Of a stretch of DNA of 64,000 nucleotides, positions 17,069 to 27,307 are shown in pieces. The translations under genes and the position numbers were made by a program. Origin of the DNA: Bradyrhizobium sp. dw_78 (GTDB taxonomy: Bacteria > Pseudomonadota > Alphaproteobacteria > Rhizobiales > Xanthobacteraceae); the NCBI RefSeq assembly GCF_018449525.1, contig NZ_JAAVUS010000004.1:248001-312000 (forward strand), read 5' to 3'. The notes below the pieces were generated by a model, which saw only the letters and a list, made by a program, of their open reading frames with translations, was not told the DNA's origin and ran no database searches. Within the stretch, counting starts at the first letter, position 1. Each line of letters starts with the position of its first letter.

Positions 17069-17425
17069 ATGCCGGAGCGGCGCCAGAATACCCGCGACAA
17101 GGTTCTTTATGGCGGTGTTGCCAGGGTCGGTGAATCCGGCACGGCCACGGCCTGCGTCGTCCGCAACCTCTCGGAACAAGGCGCCAGCATCGAACTCACG
17201 AATCCCGTCAGGTTTCCCAAGGAGCAGATATCGCTGACCATCGCGCGAAAGGGCCGCTCCTTCCTCGCCAGGGTGATCTGGTGGCGTGATAATTTCGTCG
17301 GCCTCGCTTTCAACGGCGAAGCGCCTTCCGCGCCCGTCTCCGATCTCGAGGAGCGTCTTCGCAAAAGCGAAGCGAAAAAACGCGCGCTCCAGCGCCGTAT
17401 CAAGGAACTGCTCGGCGAGGAGTAA
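17069..17425 (+). CDS. PilZ domain protein
   Basis: A 118-residue cytoplasmic protein made of one PilZ domain plus a short C-terminal coiled coil (about 90-115, Arg/Lys/Glu rich). The cyclic-di-GMP-binding features are the N-terminal RRQNTR basic motif and the NLSEQGASIE loop, which corresponds to the (D/N)xSxxG motif. A regulatory role downstream of cyclic di-GMP, as made by PleD in this window, is likely, but the target is unknown. Confidence 0.85.
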   Translation: MPERRQNTRDKVLYGGVARVGESGTATACVVRNLSEQGASIELTNPVRFPKEQISLTIARKGRSFLARVIWWRDNFVGLAFNGEAPSAPVSDLEERLRKSEAKKRALQRRIKELLGEE

Positions 17426-17543
17426 AGCCGGCCGGAGGCCCCGGCATCTGCCGGAACCGGTGTGGTATTTCGGGGTTGCAAAGTGCCGGCCGATCCATCA
17501 TGCGATAGCCAGCCGATGCTGGTAGTCGAGGCCATTTCATCTG

Positions 17544-18965
17544 ATGTCGTCCGCTACAGTCGAGTATGCCGACGGGCTGCCGCAGCCACAACGCAATCTG
17601 GCCATCCTCACCATCGCACTCGGCATCGTGATGGCCGTGATCGACGGGTCGATCGCCAACGTTGCCCTGCCCACCATCGCCCGGGATCTTGACGCGAGCC
17701 CCGCGTTTTCGATCTGGATCGTCAACGGCTATCAGCTCGCGATCACGATTTCTCTGCTTCCGCTGGCCTCGCTGGGCGAGATCATCGGCTATCGCCGCGT
17801 CTATCTCGCAGGTCTGTTGCTGTTCACGCTGGCCTCGCTGTTCTGCGCGCTGTCGCATACGCTGGTGCTGCTGACCGCTGCGCGCATCGTGCAGGGATTT
17901 GGCGCGGCCGGAATCCTGAGCGTCAACACGGCGCTGGTCCGCTTCATTTACCCGCGCACCCTGCTCGGTCGCGGCATCGCCCTCAATGCGCTGGTCGTCG
18001 CCGTCTCCGCCGCGGTAGGCCCGACCGTCGCCTCGGCCATTCTGGCCATCGGAACCTGGCCGTACCTGTTCGCCATCAACGTCCCGCTCGGCATCGCGAC
18101 CTTGGCGCTTGGCTGGCGCTATATGCCTCATACCAGTCCGGCCGGTCACAGGTTCGACTGGCAAAGCGCCGGCCTGAGCGCCGTGGCCTTCGGGCTCGGC
18201 ATCGCCGCGATCGACAGCGCCGGTCATGGCGAGGCGCTGTATCTGTGCCTGGTCGAGTTCGGCGTCGCCGTGGCCGCGGGCGTCCTGTTGGTGTACCGGC
18301 AGACGCATCTTCCGGCGCCGCTATTGCCGGTGGATCTGTTGCGGATTCCGATTTTCGCGCTGTCGATCGGCACTTCAATCGCTTCGTTCTGCGGCCAGAT
18401 GCTGGCCTTTGTCGCAATGCCTTTTTATCTCGAGAGCCATTTCGGCTATTCCGCGGTGCAGATCGGCCTGCTGGTGACGCCCTGGCCGATCGCGGTCGCC
18501 TTCGCAGCCCCCCTCGCCGGCCGGCTGGTCGAGCGCTACCCGGCGGGCCTGTTGGGCGGCATCGGATTGCTGCTGTTCGCCTCGGGGCTCGGCGCATTGG
18601 CGCTGATGCCGGCCGCCGCCTCGCCGCTCGACGTGGCATGGCGCATGGCGCTCGCCGGCGCGGGCTTCGGCCTGTTCCAGACCCCCAACAACCGCACCAT
18701 GATCGCCGCAGCCCCACGTGAGCGCTCGGGCGGCGCCAGTGGGATGCTGGGGACCGCGCGGCTCCTGGGACAGACGATCGGCGCGGCCCTGGTGGCGTTG
18801 TTTCTGGCGCGCTATCCGGTGCAGGGCACGCGGATCGCGCTGCTGGTCGGGGTCGGCTTCGCCGTGACGGGCGCGATGCTCAGCACGCTGCGGCTGTCGA
18901 TGGCCGGCAGCAGAGGCGCCGATCGGGTGCAAGTCTATGAGGGCCAGCGTCTGAAGGGGGAATGA
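17544..18965 (+). CDS. MFS transporter, DHA2 (drug:H+ antiporter) family
   Basis: A 473-residue major facilitator protein with about 14 hydrophobic segments, the layout of DHA2 exporters such as EmrB/QacA. Markers are VIDGSIANVALPTIARDL in helix 1, the GEIIGYRRVYLAGLLLF loop between helices 2 and 3, and the antiporter motif-C-like GPTVASAILAIGTW. No membrane-fusion partner gene (EmrA-like) is adjacent. The substrate is unknown. A strong terminator follows. Confidence 0.88.
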   Translation: MSSATVEYADGLPQPQRNLAILTIALGIVMAVIDGSIANVALPTIARDLDASPAFSIWIVNGYQLAITISLLPLASLGEIIGYRRVYLAGLLLFTLASLFCALSHTLVLLTAARIVQGFGAAGILSVNTALVRFIYPRTLLGRGIALNALVVAVSAAVGPTVASAILAIGTWPYLFAINVPLGIATLALGWRYMPHTSPAGHRFDWQSAGLSAVAFGLGIAAIDSAGHGEALYLCLVEFGVAVAAGVLLVYRQTHLPAPLLPVDLLRIPIFALSIGTSIASFCGQMLAFVAMPFYLESHFGYSAVQIGLLVTPWPIAVAFAAPLAGRLVERYPAGLLGGIGLLLFASGLGALALMPAAASPLDVAWRMALAGAGFGLFQTPNNRTMIAAAPRERSGGASGMLGTARLLGQTIGAALVALFLARYPVQGTRIALLVGVGFAVTGAMLSTLRLSMAGSRGADRVQVYEGQRLKGE

Positions 18966-18980
18966 GCACCAAGCCATAGC

Positions 18981-19017
18981 AAAGAGGCCGGCAATCGCTT
19001 GCCGGCCTCTTTGCTTT
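18981..19017. terminator. Bidirectional terminator between MFS gene and clpA
   Basis: A perfect stem AAAGAGGCCGGCAA / TTGCCGGCCTCTTT with a four-base loop lies between two converging genes, with A- and T-rich flanks on both sides. Confidence 0.88.
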
Positions 19018-19048
19018 AATCTGTCTTGATCGCCTCTGCTCCGGCCGA

Positions 19049-21472
19049 TCAGGCCTTGACCAGTGGTCCCCGCGAGGCCGGGCCCTTCGAGCCGCCGCCG
19101 CCGTTAGGACCGTTCGACTTCGGCTTGCGCGTCGCCGTGCGCTTGCGCGTGCCGGGCAGCTTTTCCGGCTTCGGCGTGACCGGCCCTTCGACAAACTCGA
19201 AGCCGATCTTTTCCGCAGCTTCCGCGCCCGTCTCGTCCTTGACCAGCACGACGCGAACATGGCCGCCGCTCTTGAGCTTGCCGAACAGCAACTCGTCGGC
19301 GAGCGGCTTCTTGATGTGCTCCTGGATCACGCGCGCCATCGGCCGTGCGCCCATCTGCTCGTCATAGCCATGCTTGATCAGCCACGCCTTGGCGGGCTCC
19401 GACAATTCGATCGTGACGTCGCGGTCGGCAAGCTGCGCCTCGAGTTGCAGCACGAACTTCTCCACCACCATGCCGATCACGTCGGCATTGAGATGGGCGA
19501 ACGAAACGATGGCATCGAGCCGGTTGCGGAACTCGGGCGCGAACTGCCGGCTGATCGCCTCGTGATCGTCGCCTTCGCGCTTGTTGCGGGTGAAGCCGAA
19601 CGCCTGCTTGGCCAGATCGGCCGCGCCCGCATTGGTGGTCATGATCAGGATCACGTTGCGGAAATTGACCTGCTTGCCATTGTGGTCGGTCAGCCGGCCA
19701 TGATCCATGATCTGCAACAGCACGTTGTACAGGTCCGGATGCGCTTTTTCGATTTCGTCGAGCAACACCACGCAATGCGGATGCTGGTCCACGCCATCGG
19801 TAAGCAGGCCGCCCTGGTCGAAGCCGACATAGCCCGGAGGCGCGCCGATCAGGCGCGACACGGTATGCCGCTCCATATATTCCGACATGTCGAACCGGAT
19901 CAGCTCGACACCGAGCGACGACGCCAACTGCTTGGCCACCTCGGTCTTGCCGACGCCGGTCGGGCCCGAGAACAAATAGCAGCCGATCGGCTTTTCCGGC
20001 TCGCGCAGGCCGGCGCGCGCCAGCTTGATCGACGCCGACAGCGACTCGATCGCCTTGTCCTGGCCGAACACCACGCGCTTGAGCGTCTGCTCGAGATGCT
20101 TGAGCACCTCGGCATCGTCCTTGGACACGCTCTTGGGCGGAATCCGCGCCATGGTCGCGATCGTCGTCTCGATTTCCTTGATGCCGATCGTCTTCTTGCG
20201 CTTGTTCTCCGCCACCAGCATCTGCGCCGCGCCGGATTCGTCGATCACGTCGATCGCCTTGTCCGGCAGCTTGCGGTCGTGGATGTAGCGCGACGACAGC
20301 TGCACCGCGGCCTCGATCGCCTCGTTGGTGTATTTCAGGTGATGGTAATCCTCGAAATAGGGTTTCAGGCCCTTGAGGATCGCGATCGCGTCTTCCACCG
20401 TCGGCTCGTTGACGTCGATCTTCTGGAACCGGCGCACCAGCGCACGATCCTTTTCGAAGTGCTGACGGTATTCCTTGTAGGTCGTCGAACCCATGCAGCG
20501 GATCGTGCCCGACGCCAGCGCCGGCTTGAGCAGGTTGGACGCATCCATCGCGCCGCCGGAGGTCGCGCCGGCGCCGATCACGGTATGGATTTCATCGATG
20601 AACAGGATGGCGTTCGGATGCGCCTCAAGTTCCTTCAGAACCTGCTTCAACCGCTCCTCGAAGTCGCCGCGGTAGCGCGTGCCCGCGAGCAGCGTGCCCA
20701 TGTCGAGCGAGAACACGGTGGCGGCCGCCAGAACTTCCGGCACTTCGCTGTCGACGATGCGCTTGGCCAAGCCTTCCGCGATCGCGGTCTTGCCGACGCC
20801 GGCCTCACCGACGAACAGCGGATTGTTCTTCTGGCGGCGGCACAGCACCTGAATCGCACGGTTGATCTCGGCATTGCGCCCGATTACCGGATCGATCTTG
20901 CCGTCGCGCGCCTTCTTGTTGAGGTTGACGCAATAAGTCTCGAGCGCCTCGCCCTTCTTCTTGGAATCCTCGTTGCCCTTGGTCTCGGTCTCCTCGTCGA
21001 CGCCGCGCACCGGGCGCGCTTCCGAGACGCCGGGACGCTTGGCGATGCCGTGGCTGATGTAATTCACCGCGTCGTAGCGGGTCATGTCCTGCTCCTGCAG
21101 GAAATAGGCCGCGTGGCTCTCGCGCTCGGCGAAGATCGCGATCAGCACATTGGCGCCGGTCACTTCCTCGCGGCCGGACGACTGGACGTGGATTACTGCG
21201 CGCTGGATCACGCGCTGGAAACCGGCGGTCGGCTTGGCGTCATCGGCGCCATCCGTCACCAGGTTTTCGAATTCGGTCTCAAGATAGTTGACGAGGCTGG
21301 TGCGCAGCTTGTCGAGATCGACGCTGCAGGCACGCATCACGGCGGCCGCGTCGGAATCATCGATCAGCGACAGCAGAAGATGTTCAAGCGTCGCATATTG
21401 ATGGTGACGCTCATTTGCAATCGCCAGCGCTCGATGCAGGGATTGTTCAAGGCTTTGAGAAAAAGTTGGCAT
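19049..21472 (-). CDS. clpA: ATP-dependent Clp protease ATP-binding subunit ClpA
   Basis: An 807-residue AAA+ unfoldase that feeds substrates to ClpP. The N-domain (about 1-145) is followed by AAA domain 1 with Walker [14 protein letters not shown] and Walker B LFIDEIH, and AAA domain 2 with [12 protein letters not shown] and [10 protein letters not shown]. The pore loop GYVGFDQGG and the ClpP-docking loop region (AFGFTRNK) are recognisable. A 45-residue Lys/Gly/Pro-rich tail extends the usual C-terminus and may be disordered. It lies downstream of clpS, its adaptor, 240 bases away on the same strand. Confidence 0.96.
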   Translation of the reverse strand: MPTFSQSLEQSLHRALAIANERHHQYATLEHLLLSLIDDSDAAAVMRACSVDLDKLRTSLVNYLETEFENLVTDGADDAKPTAGFQRVIQRAVIHVQSSGREEVTGANVLIAIFAERESHAAYFLQEQDMTRYDAVNYISHGIAKRPGVSEARPVRGVDEETETKGNEDSKKKGEALETYCVNLNKKARDGKIDPVIGRNAEINRAIQVLCRRQKNNPLFVGEAGVGKTAIAEGLAKRIVDSEVPEVLAAATVFSLDMGTLLAGTRYRGDFEERLKQVLKELEAHPNAILFIDEIHTVIGAGATSGGAMDASNLLKPALASGTIRCMGSTTYKEYRQHFEKDRALVRRFQKIDVNEPTVEDAIAILKGLKPYFEDYHHLKYTNEAIEAAVQLSSRYIHDRKLPDKAIDVIDESGAAQMLVAENKRKKTIGIKEIETTIATMARIPPKSVSKDDAEVLKHLEQTLKRVVFGQDKAIESLSASIKLARAGLREPEKPIGCYLFSGPTGVGKTEVAKQLASSLGVELIRFDMSEYMERHTVSRLIGAPPGYVGFDQGGLLTDGVDQHPHCVVLLDEIEKAHPDLYNVLLQIMDHGRLTDHNGKQVNFRNVILIMTTNAGAADLAKQAFGFTRNKREGDDHEAISRQFAPEFRNRLDAIVSFAHLNADVIGMVVEKFVLQLEAQLADRDVTIELSEPAKAWLIKHGYDEQMGARPMARVIQEHIKKPLADELLFGKLKSGGHVRVVLVKDETGAEAAEKIGFEFVEGPVTPKPEKLPGTRKRTATRKPKSNGPNGGGGSKGPASRGPLVKA

Positions 21473-21712
21473 TCGCGTCCTCTATGGCCCCCGGCCATCA
21501 TGATCGTCCTTGCCCGCTCAGGCAACAACAACATTCATCATATAGTTACGCTCGATCGGGGCGAAAGACCGGTTCCGCAACCGCGTTTTCTGCACGCGAA
21601 ATCCATCCCGCAGGCACAGAAAACGCCGATCCCTCCGACTCGACCAGGCTGACTGTCGATCGGGAGTAAGCAATGCAAGACCCGTTCCCGTTTGGGGGAA
21701 AGCGAGATTAGA

Positions 21713-22042
21713 CTATTTCTTTTCCATCACGCATTGCAGGGGGTGCTGATGCTTGCGTGCGAAATCCATCACCTGCGTCACCTTGGTCTCGGCGATTTCG
21801 TAGGTAAAGACGCCGCATTCCCCGATTCCATGATGATGGACGTGGAGCATGATCTTGGTCGCGGCTTCGACATCCTTCTGGAAGAACTTCTCCAGCACGA
21901 GGACGACAAATTCCATCGGCGTATAGTCGTCGTTCAAGATCAGCACGCGATACAGATTCGGGCGCTTGGTCTTGGGCTTGACCTTGGTAATGACCGATGC
22001 GGCCGGACCGCCCGTCCCACCGCCGCGATCGTCGTTGCTCAT
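21713..22042 (-). CDS. clpS: ClpS adaptor protein
   Basis: A 109-residue adaptor that delivers N-degron substrates to ClpA. It has the [18 protein letters not shown] strand with the N-end-rule pocket residues, [22 protein letters not shown] and the conserved C-terminal [10 protein letters not shown]. The start at 22042 gives the usual alphaproteobacterial length with a short flexible N-terminus. An in-frame ATG at 22123 would add 27 Ser/Pro-rich residues and cannot be excluded. The frame stays open further, but that part overlaps the divergent promoter region. Confidence 0.94.
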   Translation of the reverse strand: MSNDDRGGGTGGPAASVITKVKPKTKRPNLYRVLILNDDYTPMEFVVLVLEKFFQKDVEAATKIMLHVHHHGIGECGVFTYEIAETKVTQVMDFARKHQHPLQCVMEKK

Positions 22043-22481
22043 TTGTGGAGCAGAAACGGCGGCTACAGATGGCGCGGGCAAATCAGGCGAAGGCAAATCA
22101 GATGTCGATGTTGGTTGCAGCATGGTCAGGTGTTCGAAATCCCCACGGAAAATCAGACAGCGTCCAGGCAGTTTCCCGGACACGTTTCCAACCGCCGCTC
22201 CTCCCCGATCCATGCGCGGACCGGTATCAGGAATATGGGTCCGCTTTCCGCCCGCCGCAAGCGCGCGGATACTGCTGACGCGCATCCCGCTGCGGGCTTC
22301 GAACCGTTCGGCGATCCGGACAAGGTTAATCAATTCCGACCGGTTTGACAAAGGAATGCCGTCACCGTTTAGCGGGTATTGACGATATCCGCCGGTTCCG
22401 AGCGCGGATTCCGGACATCCACCGCCATAGGCCGGCCTTTCCCCGGACGGATTTACCGCCTGTTTAGCGGCGGGAACCGAA
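22043..22481. other. Divergent spacer between clpS and the TadG-like gene
   Basis: A 439-base region that must hold the promoters for clpS-clpA on one strand and the TadG/VWA gene on the other. Its minus strand is open in the clpS frame but without family similarity. I could not pick out a convincing promoter or operator. Confidence 0.4.
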
Positions 22482-24488
22482 ATGGCATCGGAAAATACAA
22501 CTTCGGTGACAGCCATGCTCGGTGCATCCATTATCCGCCATGTCCGGGAAGCGGCCCTCCGTTTCATGGGAGCCAGCGAGGGCAACATCGCGGTGATCTT
22601 CACCATCGCCGCCCTCCCCATCATCAGCTTTGTCGGCGCCGCGATCGACTACAGCCGCCTCAACGATGCGCGTTCGTCGATGCAGGCCGCGCTCGACTCG
22701 ACGGCGTTGATGCTGTCCAAGGATCTGTCGTCGGGCAAAATCACGGCGGCCCAGGTCGACGCGACAGCCCAAGCCTATTTCAGCGCGCTCTATACGGATG
22801 CCGACGCGAAGTCCGTTACCGTCAGCGCGACCTACACGGCCAATAACGGCAATCTGGGCAACACGATCGCGATCAATGGATCCGGGCTCATCAACACCGA
22901 CTTCATGAAGATCGCTGGCTTTCCGACCCTCTCCTTCGGTAGCAGTTCGACCACGGCGTGGGGCAACGTGAAGATGCGCGTCGCGCTGGCGCTCGACAAC
23001 ACGGGATCGATGTCCGAAGACGGCAAAATAACCGCGCTGCGTACCGCCGCGAGCAATCTCATCGACCAGCTCAGCGCCCTCGCCAAGACCGATGGCGACG
23101 TCTACATTTCCCTCATTCCGTTCGCCAAGACGGTCAATATCGGCACCAGCAATGTCAGCGCGGACTGGATCGACTGGACCGACTGGCTGAATCCGCCGAC
23201 CGCGCAGCCGGCCAACAACGTTGGCGGCACAAACTATGAAGCGATGCTTCCTTCATACTGGCATGCGCTCGGGCCCGGCATGAAGTGTCCATTCACGACC
23301 AGCAATAGCGGATTCACCTGCACCACCGGTCCGACCAGCACGTCAAATGCCTCAACGATTCCATCCAGCGGCTACATTTGCCCGAGCGTGGATAGCAATT
23401 CTCATACTCGTTACAATGGCTGTTGGACCAGTACTCAAGCCAGTCCCTCTAGTGGAGTTTTCTGCTCGGGATCCTCAAATTGCTATTGCCCAAGTGGAGC
23501 ATCCAGCAGTTGTAAATGCACTGGCAGTGGCAGTAATACGTCATGTACAGGGCCTCTTTACGACCACAACTGGACGCAGCCGAATGACGAGACACATAAT
23601 CTGGAAGCGCCCCGAGTGAACGCCTATGTGGGCTTCCAAAATCACCAATGGAATGCCACCACCAGTTGGGGACAGCCCTCAGTCTCCAAATCGGCTCCAA
23701 CACAGAACTCAAATAGCCAGCAGATTCCCTGGCAATCTGTGGACCCGTTTTTTGATTCAACTGTACCCCAGAACGCTGTTCAGAATACCTATGCGGCGCA
23801 ATCAACCAATCCCATCAGCACCTGGACCGGTTGCGTGACCGATCGCACCCAGCCCTACGACGCCCAGGGCGATTCTCCCACGCAAAACATCACGGATACG
23901 ATGTTTCCGGCCAACCAGTATTACGAGAACAGCGAGGCCTATTGTAATTTGAATAATTCGCCGCCGCTCAAGCCGATCATGCCGATGACCTATAATTGGA
24001 GCACGCTCAAGTCCAACATCACGGCGATGCAGCCGACCGGCGGCACCAATCAGGCGATCGGACTGGCCTGGGCATGGCAGTCGCTTCTGACGACGGGCCC
24101 GATCCCGGCCCCGGAAGAAGATTCCAACACCGCCTACAACCGGGTCATCATCCTGCTGTCGGACGGCTTGAATACCGAGGACCGCTGGCCGGACTACGGC
24201 AACGGCAATACGCAAAACTTCACCGGCGGCGTTGGTGATATCGACGCAAGGCAGGCGTTGATGTGCCAGAACATCAAGAACCAGATCGATCCCAAGACCG
24301 GTCTGCCGATGTACACGGTCTACACGATCCAGGTGAATACCGGCCGACCGGCCGATCCGACATCGACCGTCCTGCAGAACTGCGCCAGCAGCCCGGACAA
24401 GTTCTTCATGCTGACCAGTTCCAACCAGATCGCCACGACCTTCACCACGATCGGAAACACCCTGAGCGAATTGCGCGTCGCGCGATAA
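22482..24488 (+). CDS. TadG-like pilus assembly protein with von Willebrand factor A domain
   Basis: A 668-residue envelope protein. Residues 34-58 hold a TadE/TadG-type N-terminal helix ([27 protein letters not shown]) that anchors it in the inner membrane. A VWA domain starts near residue 165 with the metal-site motif LDNTGSMS (D172) and resumes near 500 with [15 protein letters not shown]. Between them lies an insert of about 180 residues rich in Ser, Thr, Asn and Cys (ten Cys between 269 and 355) whose codon use is visibly more AT-rich than its flanks. TadG proteins act in Flp/Tad pilus assembly or as surface adhesins, but no other tad genes are nearby. Confidence 0.85.
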   Translation: MASENTTSVTAMLGASIIRHVREAALRFMGASEGNIAVIFTIAALPIISFVGAAIDYSRLNDARSSMQAALDSTALMLSKDLSSGKITAAQVDATAQAYFSALYTDADAKSVTVSATYTANNGNLGNTIAINGSGLINTDFMKIAGFPTLSFGSSSTTAWGNVKMRVALALDNTGSMSEDGKITALRTAASNLIDQLSALAKTDGDVYISLIPFAKTVNIGTSNVSADWIDWTDWLNPPTAQPANNVGGTNYEAMLPSYWHALGPGMKCPFTTSNSGFTCTTGPTSTSNASTIPSSGYICPSVDSNSHTRYNGCWTSTQASPSSGVFCSGSSNCYCPSGASSSCKCTGSGSNTSCTGPLYDHNWTQPNDETHNLEAPRVNAYVGFQNHQWNATTSWGQPSVSKSAPTQNSNSQQIPWQSVDPFFDSTVPQNAVQNTYAAQSTNPISTWTGCVTDRTQPYDAQGDSPTQNITDTMFPANQYYENSEAYCNLNNSPPLKPIMPMTYNWSTLKSNITAMQPTGGTNQAIGLAWAWQSLLTTGPIPAPEEDSNTAYNRVIILLSDGLNTEDRWPDYGNGNTQNFTGGVGDIDARQALMCQNIKNQIDPKTGLPMYTVYTIQVNTGRPADPTSTVLQNCASSPDKFFMLTSSNQIATTFTTIGNTLSELRVAR

Positions 24489-24510
24489 TCGCGGTAATCG
24501 TTCTCGACAA

Positions 24511-24550
24511 CAAAAAGCCCGGCCAAAAACGGCCGGGCTTTTGATTTTTA
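24511..24550. terminator. Terminator between TadG-like gene and phasin gene
   Basis: An AAAAGCCCGGCC / GGCCGGGCTTTT stem with an AAAAAC loop and T-rich end sits between two converging genes and can serve both. Confidence 0.87.
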
Positions 24551-24564
24551 ATGCAGCGTGAAAA

Positions 24565-24870
24565 TCAGGTGGCCGGGGTGAATTTCGCAGCCACGTTTTC
24601 CAACGGCTTGAAGGTCTGCTTGGCGAGGTCGGTATACAGCCCCGCGATCTTCTGCGAATCGGCGACGAAGGTCTCGTAGGCGGACTTCGCGAATTCGCTC
24701 TGCGCTTCGAGCGCCTTGTCCAGCGACTTCACGCCGGACAGCTTCTCGACGAATGATTTGGTGTCTTCGAACGACTTCTTGGTGTAGTCGCCATAGGCGG
24801 TCGCGATCGCCTGGACACCGCTCTGCAGCGAAGTCCCATATTGTTGAATCTCTTCAATTTTGACCATCAT
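24565..24870 (-). CDS. Phasin family protein
   Basis: A 101-residue amphipathic helical protein of the phasin family, which coats polyhydroxyalkanoate granules. The helix-rich sequence contains the characteristic YGDYTKKSFEDTKSFVEKLSG and AKSAYETFVADSQKIAGLYTDLAKQ repeats. The start is one of two consecutive ATGs (24870 or 24867), preceded by GAAAGGA. Two PhaR-type sites lie upstream, so expression is expected to rise when polymer accumulates. Confidence 0.93.
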   Translation of the reverse strand: MMVKIEEIQQYGTSLQSGVQAIATAYGDYTKKSFEDTKSFVEKLSGVKSLDKALEAQSEFAKSAYETFVADSQKIAGLYTDLAKQTFKPLENVAAKFTPAT

Positions 24871-24940
24871 CGAATCCTTTCCCAGACTGAAGTTTGACAG
24901 TTCGGCGGGAGATCCCGGTTCCCTCGCAGCCTAAATATAG

Positions 24941-24981
24941 TGCAATGCACAATAAAGTCAACGAATTTGTGCAATGCACAA
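24941..24981. promoter_or_regulatory. Pair of PhaR-type binding sites upstream of phasin gene
   Basis: TGCAATGCACAA occurs twice, at 24941-24952 and 24970-24981, 29 bases apart (about three helical turns), 71-111 bases upstream of the phasin start. Both copies match fully the TGCRNYGCASMA pattern I recall for the polyhydroxyalkanoate-responsive repressor PhaR of Bradyrhizobium, whose best known targets are phasin genes. Confidence 0.75.
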
Positions 24982-25266
24982 TTCATTAAGTTTATCGTCA
25001 AACACCGGAATTCCACGCAAGGGTTGTTTAACTTTTTGGAAACCCCCGCGACCTAACCTGATTCTGACGCTATTCGCGCTCCCGACAGACTCGTCAAAAA
25101 TATGTTTGCGTACAGTTGGTTAGCTAGCATAGCGATCCGATTGGCCTTTCCAGCGGAAATGCCAGCCTGACAGCCGGCAGCTTGGAACGGAAAACGTCTC
25201 CGACCGTCGGGCATAATTTGGCCTCACGGGGCGGTGAACAAGACAGAAAATGGGACGGGGAAGTTT
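24982..25266. other. Spacer between phasin promoter and carboxypeptidase gene
   Basis: AT-richer than its surroundings, with TTTAACTTTTTGGAAA and CAAAAATATG stretches suited to promoters for the divergent phasin and carboxypeptidase genes. No further gene was recognised. Confidence 0.4.
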
Positions 25267-27060
25267 ATGCTTCGCACAACCTTGGCTTCGTCGCGCGTTC
25301 TGCGCGTCCTTGCCTTCGGGCTAGCCACCACCGCCACGGTCGTTCTCACCACCGGCACGGCCGACGCGCGTCACCACCGGCACCGGTACTACGCCCGTCA
25401 CCATCACGAGGAGTCGGAGGGCTACAGCCCGGCATTCGCCTCCATCATCGTCGACGCGAATTCCGGCGCGACGCTCGAATCGAACAATCCCGACAGCCCC
25501 CGCCATCCGGCTTCGCTGACCAAGATCATGACGCTCTATTTGCTGTTCGAGCGGCTGGAATCCGGCAAGATGACGCTCGACACCGGGATGCCGGTCTCCG
25601 AACATGCCTCCGAACAGGCGCCCACCAAGCTCGGCCTTCGCCCCGGTCAGACGCTGCGCGTCGAAGACGCGATCAAAGGCATCGTGACGCGCTCGGCCAA
25701 CGACGCGGCCGTGGTGATCGCTGAAGCGATCGGCGGCGACGAAGACGATTTCGCGAAGATGATGACCCGAAAAGCGCGGGCGCTCGGCATGGGCCGGACG
25801 ACCTATGTCAACGCCTCCGGCCTTCCGGACGACGACCAGATCACCACCGCGCGCGACCAGGCGACGCTTGGCCGGGCGATCCAGGATCGCTTTCCGCGCT
25901 ATTATCGTTATTTCTCGACACAGGCGTTCAACTTTCGCGGCCAATCGATCCATGGCCATAATCACCTGCTCGGCAGCGTTGAGGGGGTCGACGGCATCAA
26001 GACCGGCTATACCCGCGCCTCCGGTTTTAATCTCGTGACCAATTTGCGCCGCGGCAACCGTCATCTCGTTGGCGTGGTGCTGGGCGGCCACAGCGGCGGC
26101 TCGCGCGACGCCATCATGCGCGGCCTGCTGGCCGAAAACCTGGACAAGGCCTCGACCACGCGCACGGTCGCCGCGATCAGCGAACGCGGCGGCGCGGAGG
26201 CCAGCACCGAGGTGGCGGAGGATGACGCGCGACCGCAACCGGCGCCGACGGCTCAGCTTGACAGCGCGGTTCAGGTCGCCTCCGCATCGAACGAGCCGGC
26301 GGCTCCACCGCCGGCGCGTCCGAGCGCACCGGTGCAGAAATCGTCCCTGCTCGCCGCCGCAACCGCCGCAGTTCCGCCGCCGCAAGCCAAACCCGAGCCG
26401 GCGCCGCTCACGAGCGGGGTGATTCAAACCCAGCCGATCGCCGTGATCCCCGGCTCGTCCGAGCCGATGAAGCCGGTCAAGGTGAAAACCGTTCAGATCA
26501 AAGCCGGACCGATGAAGCTGGCCTCCGCCGCACCGTCCCAGCCCGCCACGACAATCACCAGCGCCATAGCGCCGATGCGAATGGAAGTGCCGGAAACCTC
26601 GGGTGCCGTCGTCGCCAAGGCGGAAGCCAACAAGACTGATGCCAGGACCGATATGCCGCCGCAGCCGGCCAATTTCGGCACCGGACAAGGCATCCTTGGC
26701 GTGTTGCCGGCCTCCAGCGTGGCGGCCAACCCGCAGGTGCGGATCGCCTCCGCCGATCCGGCGCCGCAAGCAACCCAGCAGCAGGATGGGCCCCTCAAGC
26801 CAGCCACCGCCCATAGCGGATGGATCATCCAGGTCGGCGCGCTCGACAGCGAAACCGAAGCGAAGGAGCGCATCGAGGCGGCCCGCAGCCAGGCCCACGG
26901 TCTGCTCAGCAGGGCCGATCCGTTCACCGAACCGGTCGTTTCCAAGGGCGACAAGAAACTGTACCGCGCCCGCTTCGCCGGCCTTGATCGCGACCAGGCC
27001 GAAGCCGTTTGCCGGACGCTGAAGCGCTCCGAGATATCATGCATCACCGTCAAGAACTGA
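25267..27060 (+). CDS. D-alanyl-D-alanine carboxypeptidase (PBP5/6 type) with SPOR domain
   Basis: A 597-residue periplasmic serine peptidase that trims D-Ala from peptidoglycan side chains. The signal peptide runs to about residue 34 (TADA), followed by a His-rich linker. The S11 catalytic motifs are S83-L-T-K86, S143-A-N145 and K245-T-G247. A long Pro/Ala-rich linker (about 310-500) joins a C-terminal SPOR domain (about 518-597) that would target it to division-site peptidoglycan. The ATG at 25267, preceded by GGGGAAG, is preferred to an upstream GTG at 25234. Confidence 0.93.
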   Translation: MLRTTLASSRVLRVLAFGLATTATVVLTTGTADARHHRHRYYARHHHEESEGYSPAFASIIVDANSGATLESNNPDSPRHPASLTKIMTLYLLFERLESGKMTLDTGMPVSEHASEQAPTKLGLRPGQTLRVEDAIKGIVTRSANDAAVVIAEAIGGDEDDFAKMMTRKARALGMGRTTYVNASGLPDDDQITTARDQATLGRAIQDRFPRYYRYFSTQAFNFRGQSIHGHNHLLGSVEGVDGIKTGYTRASGFNLVTNLRRGNRHLVGVVLGGHSGGSRDAIMRGLLAENLDKASTTRTVAAISERGGAEASTEVAEDDARPQPAPTAQLDSAVQVASASNEPAAPPPARPSAPVQKSSLLAAATAAVPPPQAKPEPAPLTSGVIQTQPIAVIPGSSEPMKPVKVKTVQIKAGPMKLASAAPSQPATTITSAIAPMRMEVPETSGAVVAKAEANKTDARTDMPPQPANFGTGQGILGVLPASSVAANPQVRIASADPAPQATQQQDGPLKPATAHSGWIIQVGALDSETEAKERIEAARSQAHGLLSRADPFTEPVVSKGDKKLYRARFAGLDRDQAEAVCRTLKRSEISCITVKN

Positions 27061-27091
27061 ACCGAGTCCCTTTTGCGGGGCACATGGCGAA

Positions 27092-27120
27092 GCCGTCCGC
27101 TCCATGCGGGCGGCTTTTTT
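27092..27120 (+). terminator. Terminator after the carboxypeptidase gene
   Basis: GCCGTCCGC / GCGGGCGGC stem (one G-T type mismatch) with a TCCAT loop followed by six T, 31 bases after the stop. Confidence 0.8.
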
Positions 27121-27307
27121 GCTGGCCGGTACGTATCGTTCGCGGTGCAAAATCCTGGCGCGCAAACCTCTCGTCAAGATTTGGCGGCTAGAACTGAGCA
27201 GATCAAAGATCGACCACGCCGGATAACGGCGGGCGGTGCCAGGGCGTCAACAGAGCTGAAAAACAGAAGCAACTCTCAGGTAGTGGCGTTTAGTAGCGTT
27301 GCCGGAG

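Noticed and set aside
19259-21652. Plus-strand open frame of 797 codons
   Set aside because: It is the mirror of clpA, with no family pattern of its own.
25321-26898. Minus-strand open frame of 525 codons
   Set aside because: It is antisense to the D,D-carboxypeptidase gene, whose SxxK, SxN and KTG motifs define the real strand.
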